From: Panulirus ornatus
Taxonomy: Eukaryota; Arthropoda; Malacostraca; Decapoda; Palinuridae
DNA length: 64,000 bases
Direction of reading: 5' to 3'
Assembly: GCF_036320965.1 (NCBI RefSeq)
Contig: NC_092238.1
Location: forward strand, 23,515,903 to 23,579,902
The position numbers and the translations under genes are program-made. Under the pieces are notes generated by a model. The model did not search any database and was not told where the DNA came from. It was given only the letters and a program-made list of their open reading frames with translations. Shown here piece after piece: positions 10,771 through 22,836 of this stretch; the first letter of the stretch is position 1; each line of letters starts with the position of its first letter.

Positions 10771-11202
10771 TGTTCCACATCCAGGCCCCACAGACCTTTC
10801 CATGGTTTACCCCAGACTCTTCACATGCTCTGGTTCAATCCATTGACAGCACGTTGACCAGAGTATACCACATCATTTCACTACACTCTATTCCTTGCAT
10901 GCCTTTCACCCTCCTGTGTGTTCAGGCCCAGTCGCTCAAAATCTTTTTCACTCCATCCTTCCACCTCCAATTTGGTCTCCCGCTTTTCCCTCTTCCCTCC
11001 ACCTCTGACACATATATCCTCTATGTCAATCTTTCCTCACTCATTCTGTCCATGTGTCCAAACCATTTCAACACACCCTCTTCTGCTCTCTCAACCACAC
11101 TCTTAGGACCACACATCTTTCTCACCCTTTCATTACTTACTTGATCAAACCCCCTCACACCACATATTGTCCTCAAACATTTCATTTCCAACACATCCAA
11201 AT
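10771..11202 (-). mobile_element. LINE-A copy A5, old, head-on with A3
   Basis: Minus-strand 3' UTR (CCAGGCCCCACAGACC, CCATGGTTTACCCCAGAC) and decayed C-terminal coding (VLEMKCLRTICGVRGFDQV, EEGVLKWFGHMDRMSEE). The orientation flips relative to A3 at about 10770. LINE-B resumes at about 11203. Confidence 0.75.
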
Positions 11203-12650
11203 TCATTCAGATAGGATTCCATATCTTCAGACAAATCATTCACATAGATCAGGAAGAGTAGTGGTCCCAAAACTGAATCATGGAACACTCCAGTGGTGAC
11301 CTCCACCCATTTAGAGAAGGCTCTTATGAGAGTTATCCCTTGTTTTCTTCAATTAAGATAGTTTTTTATTGACTGGAGGAGTCTCCTCCTTAATCAAGCC
11401 TGGTATTCCATCTTCTTAATCAGCCTCCCTTAGTTTTTTATTGACTGGAGGAACCTCTTCCATATTCTTGCGTGGTATTCCACCTGTTAATCAGCCTCCC
11501 ATACAATATTGTCAGATGCCTATTGGCAGTCAAGATGTATGCAGTGTACCCAGCCTTCCCTTTTATCTAAGACATAGCGCACTTTTACATAGAATTCCAA
11601 AAGGTTCATTAATCATGACTTCCTTTCCCTAAAACCATGTTACGAATCCCTTAGGTTATTTTTCCTTTGCAGAAAGTTATCCATTTGCTTTCTTATTAAT
11701 TTTTTCACACTTGTCAAGGAGACTAGTCTGTAGTTTGTCACCTCTTCCTAGTCTTCTTTCTTACAGATTGGTATGCCAATTTGTCCTTTTCTACTTCCTT
11801 AAGCTCTTTGCCCTTATCCAGTGACATCTTGAACAGTATTTCTAAAGGTTTGTCGAATGTATCTGCATGCATCTTTAGCTCATTAGGTGAAATTTCATCT
11901 GGACCATGAGCTCTGTGTGCATTTAAGACCTTTTATTATTTTGTTAATGTCTTCTTTAGACGTATCAACATTTTTTAAAGCCTCATCCCCATCCCGTCTC
12001 AGTAGTTAAGGCTATAGTGTCTTCAACTATGAAAATACTTTTGAACTTGTCATTCAGTCTCTCGCATATCTTTATATCATCCTTTATTGTTTATCCTCTC
12101 TGAATTCCTGAATCCGTTTAGCTGCTCTTTAAATAACAATCTGCTTCTGACAGATTTTTGGAAAAGTTTTGCTGTTACTTCCCTTATCTACAATATTCTT
12201 TTCAAATTTTTTTGTTCATCTTTTATCCTGCTATCCTCATTCCTTGCTGTGTTATACCTTGCATAAGCTGGCTGCCTTGATTCTGCCTGTATCTCTGCCA
12301 TTGCACATCTCTAAGCTCCCTTGGTATTTAACATCTTTAATTAATACATTCTTCCTTGTTTACAAACCTTCCCTCTGTATGTGAGGTTAGAGGTGCATGT
12401 GTGCTCACTCCTTTGTTGTAAATATCACAGAACCTATCACCACAGCACCCTGGTTCCTGGCTACTGAACTCCATATCCCATTCACTGTTACCAAAGAAAT
12501 TGATAAGTTCTGTGTGTGTTCTGCAATTATATCTCAAGTCCTGTTTCATCTTTGATCTTTTATCTTCCTCATTGTCCACATAATCAAATTTAAGCATTAC
12601 ATTTTCACTTTTTCCAAGTGATTTATCATGTATATGATATTTTTGATATC
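11203..12650 (-). pseudogene. LINE-B copy B1, RT palm and upstream coding (segment 3 of 3)
   Basis: The minus strand at 11210-11300 reads TGVFHDSVLGPLLFLIYVND, a decayed RT motif B (normally TSGVPQGSVLGPLLF). Upstream is ERDSYVTNL-like and KREGWVHCIHLD, matching motif A of B3 (RESWVDCLYLTFQKAFDT). 11900-12640 is probably the EN-RT linker, with no domain I can name. A local duplication of about 70 bp (TTTTTTATTGACTGGAGGA at about 11355 and 11431) has disrupted the frame. Many stops. Confidence 0.55.
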
Positions 12651-12660
12651 CATTCTAGTC

Positions 12661-12906
12661 TTTTTTTTTTTTTTTTTTCATACTATTCACCATTTCCCAC
12701 GTTAGCAAGGTAGCATTACGAACAGAGGACTGGGCCTCTGAGGGAACACCCCCACCTGGCCCCCCCCTCTGTTCCCCTTTTTGGAAAATTAAAAAAAAAA
12801 AGAAGAGGGGAGGATTTCCAGCCCACTGCTCCCTTCCCTTTTAGTCGGCTTCTACGACACGCAGGGAATACGTGGTAAGTATTCTTTCTCCCCTATCCCC
12901 AGGGAT
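12661..12906 (-). mobile_element. SINE-1 copy, full length
   Basis: Poly(T), CCATTTCCCACGTTAGCAAGG, GAACAGAGGACTGGGCC, TAGTCGGCTTCTACGACACG and CCCTATCCCCAGGGAT in order, the reverse of the copy at 3861. It is followed by TA-rich DNA and LINE-A A6. Confidence 0.8.
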
Positions 12907-12927
12907 AACTTTTGATATATATATGTA

Positions 12928-12943
<16 letters not shown>

Positions 12944-12958
<15 letters not shown>

Positions 12959-14896
12959 ACTTTGTCGCTGTCTCCCGCGTTTGCGAGGTAGCGCAAGGAA
13001 ACAGACGAAAGAAATGGCCCAACCCCCCCCCCCCATACACATGTATATACATACGTCCACACACGCAAATATACATACCTACACAGCTTTCCATGGTTTA
13101 CCCCAGACGCTTCACATGTCTTGATTCAATCCACTGACAGCACGTCAACCCCGGTATACCACATTGCTCCAATTCACTCTATTCCTTGCCCTCCTTTCAC
13201 CCTCCTGCATGTTCAGGCCCCGATCACACAAAATCTTTTTCACTCCATCTTTCCACCTCCAATTTGGTCTCCCTCTTCTCCTCGTTCCCTCCACCTCCGA
13301 CACATATATCCTCTTGGTCAACCTTTCCTCACTCATTCTCTCCATGTGCCCAAACCATTTCAAAACACCCTCTTCTGCTCTCTCAACCACGCTCTTTTTA
13401 TTTCCACACATCTCTCTCACCCTTACGTTACTTACTCGATCAAACCACCTCACACCACACATTGTCCTCAGACATCTCATTTCCAGCACATCCATCCTCC
13501 TGCGCACAACTCTATCCATAGCCCACGCCTCGCAACCATACAACATTGTTGGAACCACTATTCCTTCAAACATACCCATTTTTGCTTTCCGAGATAATGT
13601 TCTCGACTTCCACACATTCTTCAAGGCTCCCAGAATTTTCGCCCCCTCCCCCACCCTATGGTCCACTTCTGCTTCCATGGTTCCATCCGCTGCCAGATCC
13701 ACTCCCAGATATCTAAAACACTTCACTTCCTCCAGTTTTTCTCCATTCAAACTCACCTCCCAATTTACTTGACCCTCAACCCTACTGTACCTAATAACCT
13801 TGCTCTTATTCACATTTACTCTTAACTTTCTTCTTCCACACACTTTATCAAACTCCGTCACCAGCTTCTGCAGTTTCTCACATGAATCAGCCACCAGCGC
13901 TGTATCATCAGCGAACAACAACTGACTCACTTCCCAAGCTCTCTCATCCCCAACAGACTTCATACTTGCCCCTCTTTCCAAAACTCTTGCCTTTACCTCC
14001 CTAACAACCCCATCCATAAACAAATTAAACAACCATGGAGACATCACACACCCCTGCCGCAAACCTACATTCACTGAGAACCAATCACTTTCCTCTCTTC
14101 CTACATGTACACATGCCTTACATCCTCGATAAAAACTTTTCACTGCTTCTAACAACTTCCCTCCCACACCATATATTCTTAATACCTTCCACAGAGCATC
14201 TCTATCAACTCTATCATATGCCTTCTCCAGATCCATAAATGCTACATACAAATCCATTTGCTTTTCTAAGTATTTCTCACATACATTCTTCAAAGCAAAC
14301 ACCTGATCCACACATCCTCTACCACTTCTGAAACCACACTGCTCTTCCCCAATCTGATGCTCTGTACATGCCTTCACCCTCTCAATCAATACCCTCCCAT
14401 ACAATTTACCAGGAATACTCAACAAACTTATACCTCTGTAATTTGAGCACTCACTCTTATCCCCTTTTCCTTTGTACAATGGCACTATGCACGCATTCCT
14501 CCAATCCTCAGGCACCTCACCATGAGTCATACATACATTAAATAACCTTACCAACCAGTCAACAATACAGTCACCCCCTTTTTTAATAAATTCCACTGCA
14601 ATACCATCCAAACCTGCTGCCTTGCCGGCTTTCATCTTCCGCAAAGCTTTCACTACCTCTTCTCTGTTTACCAAATCGTTTTCCCTAACCCTCTCACTTT
14701 GCACACCACCTCGACCAAAACACCCTATATCTGCCACTCTATCATCAGACACATTCAACAAACCTTCAAAATACTCACTCCATCTCCTTCTCACATCACC
14801 ACTACTTGTTATCACCTCCCCATTTGCGCCCTTCACTAAAGTTCCCATTTGCTCCCTTGTCTTACGCACTTTATTTACCTCCTTCCAGAACATCTT

Positions 14897-14899
<3 letters not shown>
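12944..14899 (-). mobile_element. LINE-A copy A6, 5'-truncated
   Basis: Poly(A) (T run to 12958), tail hairpin, short UTR and RT coding up to MFWKEVNKVRK; homology ends at CATCTTTTTAT where a long (TA)n begins. First member of a same-orientation chain of LINE-A copies. Confidence 0.88.
13145..14893 (-). pseudogene. LINE-A RT ORF of A6, 582 codons open
   Basis: Starts in the linker (MFWKEVNKVRKTREQMG), then AGKAAGLDGIAVEFIKKG, CSNYRGISLLSIPGK, motif A FMDLEKAYDRV, motif B LRQGCVMSPW, motif C FADDTALVADS, YLGVDLAADG, and the C-terminal GRPNWRW to VVYRG. No stop interrupts it. The endonuclease is missing through 5' truncation. Private changes include CVHVGREESDW and EFDKVCGRR. Confidence 0.83.

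Positions 14900-14984
<85 letters not shown>
14900..14984. repeat. (TA)n microsatellite between A6 and A7
   Basis: About 80 bp of TA ending ATGTATATATT. It is about 20 bp shorter in the duplicate at 24797. Confidence 0.95.
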
Positions 14985-14985
<1 letters not shown>

Positions 14986-16009
14986 TTTTTTTTTCTTTTT
15001 TTTTTTAATAATTTCTCGCTGTCTCCCGCGTTTGCAAGGTAGCGCAAGGAAACAGACGAAAGAAATGGCCCAACCCCCCCCCATACACATGTATATACAT
15101 ACGTCCACACACGTAAATATACATACCTACACAGCTTTCCATGGTTTACCCCAGACGCTTCACATGCCTTGATTCAATCCACTGACAGCACGTCAACCCC
15201 GGTATACCACATCGCTCCAATTCACTCTATTCCTTGCCCTCCTTTCACCCTCCTGCATGTTCAGGCCCCGATCACACAAAATCTTTTTCACTCCATCTTT
15301 CCACCTCCAATTTGGTCTCCCTCTTCTCCTTGCTCCCTCCACCTCCGACACATATATCCTCTTGGTCAATCTTTCCTCACTCATCCTCTCCATGTGCCCA
15401 AACCACTTCAAAACACCCTCTTCTGCTCTCTCAACCACGCTCTTTTTATTTCCACACATCTCTCTTACCCTTACGTTACTCACTCGATCAAACCACCTCA
15501 CACCACACATTGTCCTCAAACATCTCATTTCCAGCACATCCATCCTCCTGCGCACAACTCTATCCATACCCCACGCCTTGCAATCATACAACATTGTTGG
15601 AACCACTATTCCTTCAAACATACCCATTTTTGCTTTCCGAGATAATGTTCTCGACTTCCACACATTCTTCAAGGCCCCCAGAATTTTCGCCCCCTCCCCC
15701 ACCCTATGATCCACTTCCGCTTCCATGGTTCCATCCGCTGCCAGATCCACTCCCAGATATCTAAAACACTTCACTTCCTCCAGTTTTTCTCCATTCAAAC
15801 TCACCTCCCAATTGACTTGACCCTCAACCCTACTGTACCTAATAACCTTGCTCTTATTCACATTTACTCTTAACTTTCTTCTTCCACACACTTTACCAAA
15901 CTCAGTCACCAGCTTCTGCAGTTTCTCACATGAATCAGCCACCAGCGCTGTATCATCAGCGAACAACTGACTCACTTCCCAAGCTCTCTCATCCCCAACA
16001 TACTTCATA
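14985..16009 (-). mobile_element. LINE-A copy A7 with RT C-terminal ORF
   Basis: Interrupted T run, tail AATAATTTCTCGCTGTCTCC, UTR, then about 271 open codons (15193-16008) from a QLFADDTALVADS core that is missing one residue (QLFADD, not QLLFADD) to VVYRG. Truncated just upstream of motif C. It abuts the tail-only copy A8. Confidence 0.83.
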
Positions 16010-16048
16010 TTTTTTTATTATACTTTGTCGCTGTCTCCCGCGTTTGCG

Positions 16049-16053
<5 letters not shown>
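16010..16053 (-). mobile_element. LINE-A copy A8: tail-only insertion of about 44 bp
   Basis: Only ATTATACTTTGTCGCTGTC and the CCCGCGTTTGCGAGG hairpin remain, bounded by A7 on one side and (TA)n on the other. This is either an extreme 5' truncation or a SINE-1-like tail; the GTCGCTGTCTCC spelling fits LINE-A. Confidence 0.7.

Positions 16054-16093
<40 letters not shown>
16054..16093. repeat. (TA)n microsatellite between A8 and A9
   Basis: Pure TA. Confidence 0.95.
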
Positions 16094-16097
<4 letters not shown>

Positions 16098-17321
16098 TTT
16101 TGCTTTGTCGCTGTTTCCCGCGTTTGCAAGGTAGCACAAGGAAACAGACGAAAGAAATGGCCCAACCCACCCCCATACACATGTATATACATACGTCCAC
16201 ACACGCAAATATACATACCTACACAGCTTTCCATGGTTTACCCCAGACGCTTCACATGCCCTGACTCGATCCACTGACAGCACGTCAACCCTGGTATGCC
16301 ACATCGATCCAATTCACTCTATTCCTTGCCCTCCTTTCACCCTCCTGCATGTTCAGGCCGCGATCACACAAAATCTTTTTCACTCCATCCTTCCACCTCT
16401 AATTTGGTCTCCCACTTCTCCTCGTTCCCTCCACCTCCAACACATATATCCTCTTGGTCAATCTTTCCTCACTCATTCTCTCCATGTGCCCAAACCATTT
16501 CAAAACACCCTCTTCTGCTCTCTCAACCGCGCTCTTTTTATTTCCACACATCTCTCTTACCCTTACGTTACTTACTCGATCAAATCACCTCACACCACAC
16601 ATTGTCCTCAAACATCTCATTTCCAGCACATCCATCCTCCTGCGCACAACTCTATCCATAGCCCACGCCTCGCAACCATACAACATTGTTGGAACCACTA
16701 TTCCTTCAAACATACCCATTTTTGCTTTCCGAGATAATGTTCTCGACTTCCACACATTCTTCAAGGCTCCCAGAATTTTCGTCCCCTCCCCCACCCTATG
16801 ATCCACTTCCACTTCCATGGTTCCATCCGCTGCCAGATCCACTCCCAGATATCTAAAACACTTTACTTCCTCCACTTTTTCTCCATTCAAACTTACCTCC
16901 CAATTGACTTGACCCTCAACCCTACTGTACCTAATTACCTTGCTCTTATTCACATTTACTCTTAACTTTCTTCTTTCACACACTTTACCAAACTCAGTCA
17001 CCAGCTTCTGCAGTTTCTCACATGAATCAGCCACCAGCGCTGTATCATCAGCGAACAAAAACTGACTCACTTCCCAAGCTCTCTCATCCCCAACAGACTT
17101 CATACTTGCCCCTCTTTCCAAAACTCTTGCATTCACCTCCCTAACAACCCCATCCATAAACAAATTAAACAACCATGGAGACATCACACACCCCTGCCGC
17201 AAATCTACATTCACTGAGAACCAATCACTTTCCTCTCTTCCTACACGTACACATGCCTTACATCCTCGATAAAAACTTTTCACTGCTTCTGACAACTTGC
17301 CTCCCACACCATATATTCTTA
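16094..17321 (-). mobile_element. LINE-A copy A9 with nonsense mutation
   Basis: T run, TTTGTCGCTGTTTCCCGCG tail, UTR and coding up to RIYGVGGKLSEAVKSF. The open part (16585-17307, 240 codons) ends early because TGG of GVRWFD is TGA. The same stop is in the duplicate at 26459. 5' end at TATTCTTAAT next to (TA)n. Confidence 0.83.
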
Positions 17322-17339
17322 ATATATATATATATATAT

Positions 17340-18520
17340 GATTATTATACTTTTATTATTATACTTTGTCGCTGTCTCCTTCGTTTGCGAGGTAGCGCAA
17401 GGAAACAGACGAAAGAAATGGCCCAACCCCCCCCCATACACATGTATATACATACATCCACACACGCAAATATACATACCTACACAGCTTTCCATGGTTT
17501 ACCCTAGACACTTCACATGCCCTGATTCAATCCACTGACAGCACATCAACCCCGGTATACCACATCGCTCCAATTCACTCTATTCCTTGCCCTCCTTTCA
17601 CCCTCCTGCATGTTCATTCTCCGATCACAAAATCTTTTTCACTCCATCTTTCCACCTCCAATTTGGTCTCCCTCTTCTCCTCGTTCCCTCCACCTCCTAC
17701 ACATATATCCTCTTGGTCAATCTTTCCTCACTCATTCTCTCCATGTGCCCAAACCATTTCAAAACACCCTCTTCTGCTCTCTCAACCACGCTCTTTTTAT
17801 TTCCACACATCTCTCTTACCCTTACGTTACTTACTCGATCCAACCACCTCGCACCACACATTGTCCTCAAACATCTCATTTCCAGCACATCCATCCTCCT
17901 GCGCACAACTCTATCCATAGCCCACGCCTCGCAACCATACAACATTGTTGGAACCACTATTCCTTCAAACATACCCATTTTTGCTTTCCGAGATAATGTT
18001 CTCGACTTCCACACATTCTTCAAGGCTCCCTGAATTTTCGCCCCCTCCCCCACCCTATGATCCACTTCCGCTTCCATGGTTCCATCTGCTGCCAGATCCA
18101 CTCCCAGATATCTAAAACACTTCACTTCCTCCAGTTTTTCTCCATTCAAACTCGCCTCCCAATTGACTTGACCCTCAACCCTACTGTACCTAATAACCTT
18201 GCTCTTATTCACATTTACTCTTAACTTTCTTCTTTCACACACTTTACCAAACTCAGTCACCAGCTTCTGCAGTTTCTCACATGAATCAGCCACCAGCACT
18301 GTATCATCAGCGAACAACAACTGACTCGCTTCCCAAGCTCTCTCATCCCCAACAGACTTCATACTTGCCCCTCTTTCCAAAACTCTTGCATTCACCTCCC
18401 TAACAACCCCATCCATAAACAAATTAAACAACCATGGAGACATCGCACACCCCTGCCGCAAACCTACATTCACTGAGAACCAATCACTTTCCTCTCTTCC
18501 TACACGTACACATGCCTTAC
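17340..18520 (-). mobile_element. LINE-A copy A10 with nonsense mutation
   Basis: ATTATTATACTTTGTCGCTG tail (CCTTCG instead of CCCGCG in the hairpin), UTR, and coding open from 17697 to 18520 (KACVRVGREESDWF to RIYV). The frame ends early: TCG of IYVSEVEG is TAG. The 5' end abuts a SINE-1 fragment. Confidence 0.82.
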
Positions 18521-18646
18521 ATGCCTTCCAAAAGAAGGAACAGAGAATTGGGCCAGGTGAGGGTATTCCCTCAAAGGCCCAGTCCTCTGTTCTTAACGCT
18601 ACCTCGCTAATGCGGGAAATGGCGAATAGTTTGAAAGAAAGAAAAA
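18521..18646 (+). mobile_element. SINE-1 3' half
   Basis: CCTTCCAAAAGAAGGAACAG, GGCCCAGTCCTCTGTTC, CTACCTCGCTAATGCGGG and GGCGAATAGTTTGAAAG. It faces the A11 poly(A) across a short (TA)n. Confidence 0.8.
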
Positions 18647-18650
18647 TATA

Positions 18651-18668
<18 letters not shown>

Positions 18669-18685
<17 letters not shown>

Positions 18686-19680
18686 TACTTTGTCGCTGTC
18701 TCCCGCGTTTGCGAGGTAGCGCAAGGAAACAGACGAAAGAAATGGCCCAACCCCCCCCCCCATACACATGTATATACATACGTCCACACACGCAAATATA
18801 CATACCTACACAGCTTTCCATGGTTTACCCCAGACGCCCCACATGCCCTGATTCAATCCACTGACAGCACGTCAACCCTGGTATACCACATCGCTCCAAT
18901 TCACTCTATTCCTTGCCCTCCTTTCACCCTCCTGCATGTTCAGGCCCCGATCACACAAAATCTTTTTCACTCCATCTTTCCACCTCCAATTTGGTCTCCC
19001 TCTTCTCCTCGTTCCCTCCACCTCCGACACATATATCCTCTTGGTCAATCTTTCCTCACTCATTCTCTCCATGTGCCCAAACCACTTCAAAACACCCTCT
19101 TCTGCTCTCTCAACCACGCTCTTTTTATTTCCACACATCTCTCTTACCCTTACGTTACTCACTCGATCAAACCACCTCACACCACACATTGTCCTCAAAC
19201 ATCTCATTTCCCAGCACACCATACTCCTGCGCAAACTAGATCCATAGCCACGCCTCGATACCATACATACATTGTTGAACCACTATTCCTTAATACTTAA
19301 CTTTTTTGCTTTCCGAGATTAATGTTCTCGACTTCACAATCATTCTTCAAGGCCCCCAGAATTTTCGCCCCCTCCCCACCTTGATCCACTTCCGTTCCAT
19401 GGTTCATCCGACTGCTGCTCCACTCCCAGTATATCTATAACATACGTCAATTCCTCTAGTTTGTATCCATTCAAACTCAACCTCACAATTTGATCTTGAC
19501 CCTCAAACCCTACTGTACCTAATAACCTTGGATCTTATTCACATTTACTCTTAACCTATCTTCTTACCACACACTTTACCAAACTCAGTCCCAGCTTCTG
19601 CTGTTTCTCATGAATCAGCCAACCGCGCTGTTATCATCAGCGAACAAACAAATGACTCACTTCCCAAGCTCTCTATTCAC
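18669..19680 (-). mobile_element. LINE-A copy A11; corrupt from about 19211
   Basis: T run, hairpin, UTR and C-terminal coding (18872 to about 19210 intact: CLRTMCGVRWFDRV to VVYQG). Beyond 19211, towards the element's 5' side, frequent one- to several-base indels destroy the frame. The clean duplicate at 28541-29550 shows what the sequence should be. Confidence 0.75.
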
Positions 19681-19697
19681 AATATATATATATATAT

Positions 19698-21775
19698 GTT
19701 TGTTGAGGTGTTCCTGGTAAATTATATGGGAGGGGTATTGATTGAGAGGTGAAGACTTGTACAGTGCATCAGATTGGGGGGAAGAGCTTGTGGTTTCAGA
19801 AGGGGTAGAGGATGTGTGGATCAGGTGTTTGCTTTGAAGAATGATATGTGAGAACATACTTAGAAAAAGCAAACGATTTGTTATGTAGCATTTATGGATC
19901 TGGGAGAAGGCATATGATAAAGGTTCGATTAGAGATGTCTGTGGAAGGTTTTAAGAATATATGGCGTGGGAAGGCCAAGTTGTTATAGAAGCATAGTTGT
20001 GGAAAGTCTTTATCGAAGGATTGTAAGGCATGTGTTTACGTGTAGGAAGAGAGGAAATGTGGATTGGTTCTCCGTGAATGTGGTTTGCTGGCAGGGGTGT
20101 GTGATGTCTCCATGGTTGTTTTAATTTGTTTATGGTTGGGGTTGTTAGGGAGGTGGAATGCAAGGGTTTTGGAAAGAGGGGCAAGTATTGAAGTATGTTG
20201 GGGATGAGAGAGCTTGGGAAGTGAGTCAGTTGTGTTGCTGATGATACAGCGCTGGTGGCTTGTCTGATTCATGTCGAGAACTGCAGAAGCTGGTTTTGAC
20301 TGAGTTTGTTTATTATTAAAGTGTGTGATTCTTTGTGAAAGAGGGGGAAAGTTAAGAGTTTATAGAGGGTGGTAGTTAATGTGATATATAAGAGCAAGGT
20401 AATTAGGTACAGTAGGGTTTTTGTTGAGGGTCAACTCAAGTCCAATTGTGAGATAAAGTTTGAATGGAGAAAAAGTGAGAGGAAGAAAAGTAAAGTGTTT
20501 TTAGATTAATCTGGTGAAGTAGGAGTGAATCTGCTTATCTGGCAGCGGATGGAACATGGAAGTGGAAGTGGATCATACGGTGGGGGTGAGGGTGGGGGGA
20601 CGGGAGGGGGTAGGGTGGCGAGAGAAAATTTCTAGGAGCCTTTGAAGAATGTGTGGAAGTCGGAGGAACCATTTATCTCGGGGAGAAGAAAGCAAAAAAA
20701 ACAAATGGGTATGTTTGAAGGTATAGTGGTTCCAAACAATGTTGTATGGTTGCGAGGCGCGTGGGCTATGGATAGAGTGTGCGCAGGAGGAGTACAGGAG
20801 GGGGAGGATATGGATGTTGCTGGAAGGAAAAAATGAGAATGAAGATGGAAGAAAAAATGAAAAAAAAAAAATTAATGAGAATGTTTGAGGACAATGTTGT
20901 GGGTTGTGACGCCGGTGTGGTTTTGGTGTCTTTGTTTGTGAGGGGTGGTGGGTGTGAGTTTTTGTTTGGTTTGTTTTGTGTGGTGGGTTTGTGAGTGAGG
21001 TGGTGTGAGGTGGTTTAGGGTGGTTTGAGCGAATATAAGTAACGTTAAATAAGGGTTAAATGAGAGATCAAATAAGAGAGGATGAGATGTGTTCTGTGGA
21101 AAAGGAAATAAAAAGAGCGTGTTTTTGATCGTGATTTTTTTGGTTTTTTGATTTGATTTTTGTGTTTGGAGAGAGCAGAAGAGAAAGAACAGAAGAGAAG
21201 GTAAATAAGCCAGAAGAAGCCAGAAGAAGAGGGTTGTTTTGTGAAATAATATGATTGTGTGGGTGTGGTGGTTGTTTTGTGTTTTGCAAAATGGGTTTTT
21301 TGGGCACATGGAGAGAAAATGAGTTGGGATGGAAAGAGGGACCAAGAAAGAGGATATATGTGTCGGAGGTTGGAGGGCGGGAGGATGCGGGATGACCGAG
21401 GAGAAGAGAAAGTGAAGAAGGTGGGAGGAGAGGGGAGACAAATTGTGAGGTGGTAAAAGTGGAAGTGAAAAAGATTTTGTGTGATCGGGGCTCTGATACC
21501 TGTGAACATGCAGGAGGATGAATGGGCATGGTAAGGATAGAGTGAATTGGATTGATGTGGTATACCGGGTGTTTGACGTGCTATGTCAGTGGATTGAATC
21601 AAGGGCATGTGAAGCGGTCTGGGGTAAACCATGGAAAAGCTCAGTGTAAGGTATTGTATATTTGCGTGTGTGGACGTATGTATACACATGTGTATGGGGG
21701 GGGTTGGGCCATTTCTTTCGTCTGTTTCCTTGCGCTACCTCGCAAACGCTGGGAGACAGCGACAAAGTATAAAAA
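19698..21775 (+). mobile_element. LINE-A copy A12, indel-ridden version
   Basis: Collinear with 29566-31042 but about 600 bp longer between the start (GTTTGTTGAG) and the VVYRG stop, owing to dozens of inserted short strings and stutters (for example near 20300-20350 and 21120-21300). No usable frame. Real decay would bring substitutions; here insertions dominate, which points to raw-read error. Confidence 0.7.
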
Positions 21776-21796
21776 AAAAAAAAATATATATATATT

Positions 21797-22038
21797 TTTT
21801 TTTTTTCCAAAACTATTTCGCCCATTGCCCGCATTAGCGAGGTTAGCGTTGTAAGAACAGAGGACTGGGCCTTTTTTGGAATATCCTCTCGCTCACTGGC
21901 CCCTCTGTTCCTTCTTTTGGAAAATTAAAAAAAAAAAACGAGAGGGGGGATTTTCCAGCCCCGCTCCCTCCCCTTTTTAGTCGGCCTTCTCGACACGCAG
22001 GGAATACGTGGGAAGTATTCTTAATCCCTATCCCCAGG
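21797..22038 (-). mobile_element. SINE-1 copy (indel-ridden version)
   Basis: Same as 31060-31293 with extra bases: AACTATTTCGCCCATTGCCC versus AACTATTCGCCATTTCCC. Ends in CCCCAGGGAT then (TA)n. Confidence 0.75.
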
Positions 22039-22161
22039 GATATATATATATATATATTAATATATATATATCTATATATTATATATTAATATATATATAT
22101 ATATACTATATATATATATATATATTTATATATCATATATTTCTATATATATCATATATAT
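22039..22161. repeat. imperfect (TA)n
   Basis: TA repeat with TTAATA, TCTATA and CATATA interruptions. The clean version (31294-31363) is pure TA, so some interruptions are probably errors. Confidence 0.85.
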
Positions 22162-22836
22162 TTTACTCTTTTTCAATCTCCTCAGTTAGTCTCTACATAT
22201 GTCTATATGAAGTAAAGTTTCTAGTTATGAGGGTGTAACAAGTTATTGGATTGTTCAGTTGGTAAAGACCACATTGCTGTGTTTGGTGAATCTCAAGGAT
22301 GATGTTTTAATTCAGGCTTTATTTGGCCGCCAAGGTCATGTACAATTGTAAGTGGCAGTGGAAAAGGGGAGGAACATTGTGGAAAAGGTTTATCTTTGAC
22401 AGGACAACCCACAGTTAATGCCAAAAGCAGATGTGTGAAAGTCCTCTCTTGGTAGTGATTCTTCCCTTTACTTTCACTAAAACAAATCATTTGTGCCAAA
22501 TTGGCAAACCTGAACTTTGGTGAGAAGAAAATTTAACGCGGAGAGATAAGACCATAAATGAAGCCTTAGTGTCTAAAATTCAACCTAAACTTTAAAGGAT
22601 CTGTAAATAAAAATCAGGTGTGAGGATCAACAGAGCTGCCCATTGAGTCCCACAAGCCTGTGGGAATGTCCTTCTGTCCATGGTTAGATGAGTGTCCCAT
22701 GTTAGAACCCATGATAGGCAAAAAATTAGGCTGAGATCTCTATGGTCATTTCTTTGGAGAAGACTGTGATTACCTCCAGCCAGGATGCAGTACGCTCACC
22801 TGTGTCAACCAGGGGGAAGCATCCTGGTGGCAGTCT
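22162..22836. other. non-repeat flank, first version; no gene seen
   Basis: Collinear with 31364-32042 (for example GTGATTACCTCCAGCCAGGA in both) and indel-rich. It stops at GGTGGCAGTC and runs straight into the poly(T) of A6': this is the junction of the two versions. Confidence 0.7.

Larger units (their letters stand above)
12944..22836. repeat. first version of a 9-10 kb duplicated block (partly error-laden)
   Basis: Contains LINE-A A6-A12, two SINE-1 copies and about 0.7 kb of otherwise unique DNA in the same order as 22837-32042. The two are nearly identical from 12959 to about 19210 (constant offset 9895, falling to about 9873 through shorter TA tracts in the second version). From about 19211 to 22836 this version has a very large number of small insertions, while the second is clean. 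A sequencing or assembly artefact is the simplest reading. Confidence 0.8.

Noticed and set aside
19211..22836. Genuine rapid decay of one segmental-duplication copy
   Set aside because: Change is dominated by insertions and stutters, begins abruptly, and spares the 6 kb before it; sequencing or assembly error is simpler, though not proven without reads.
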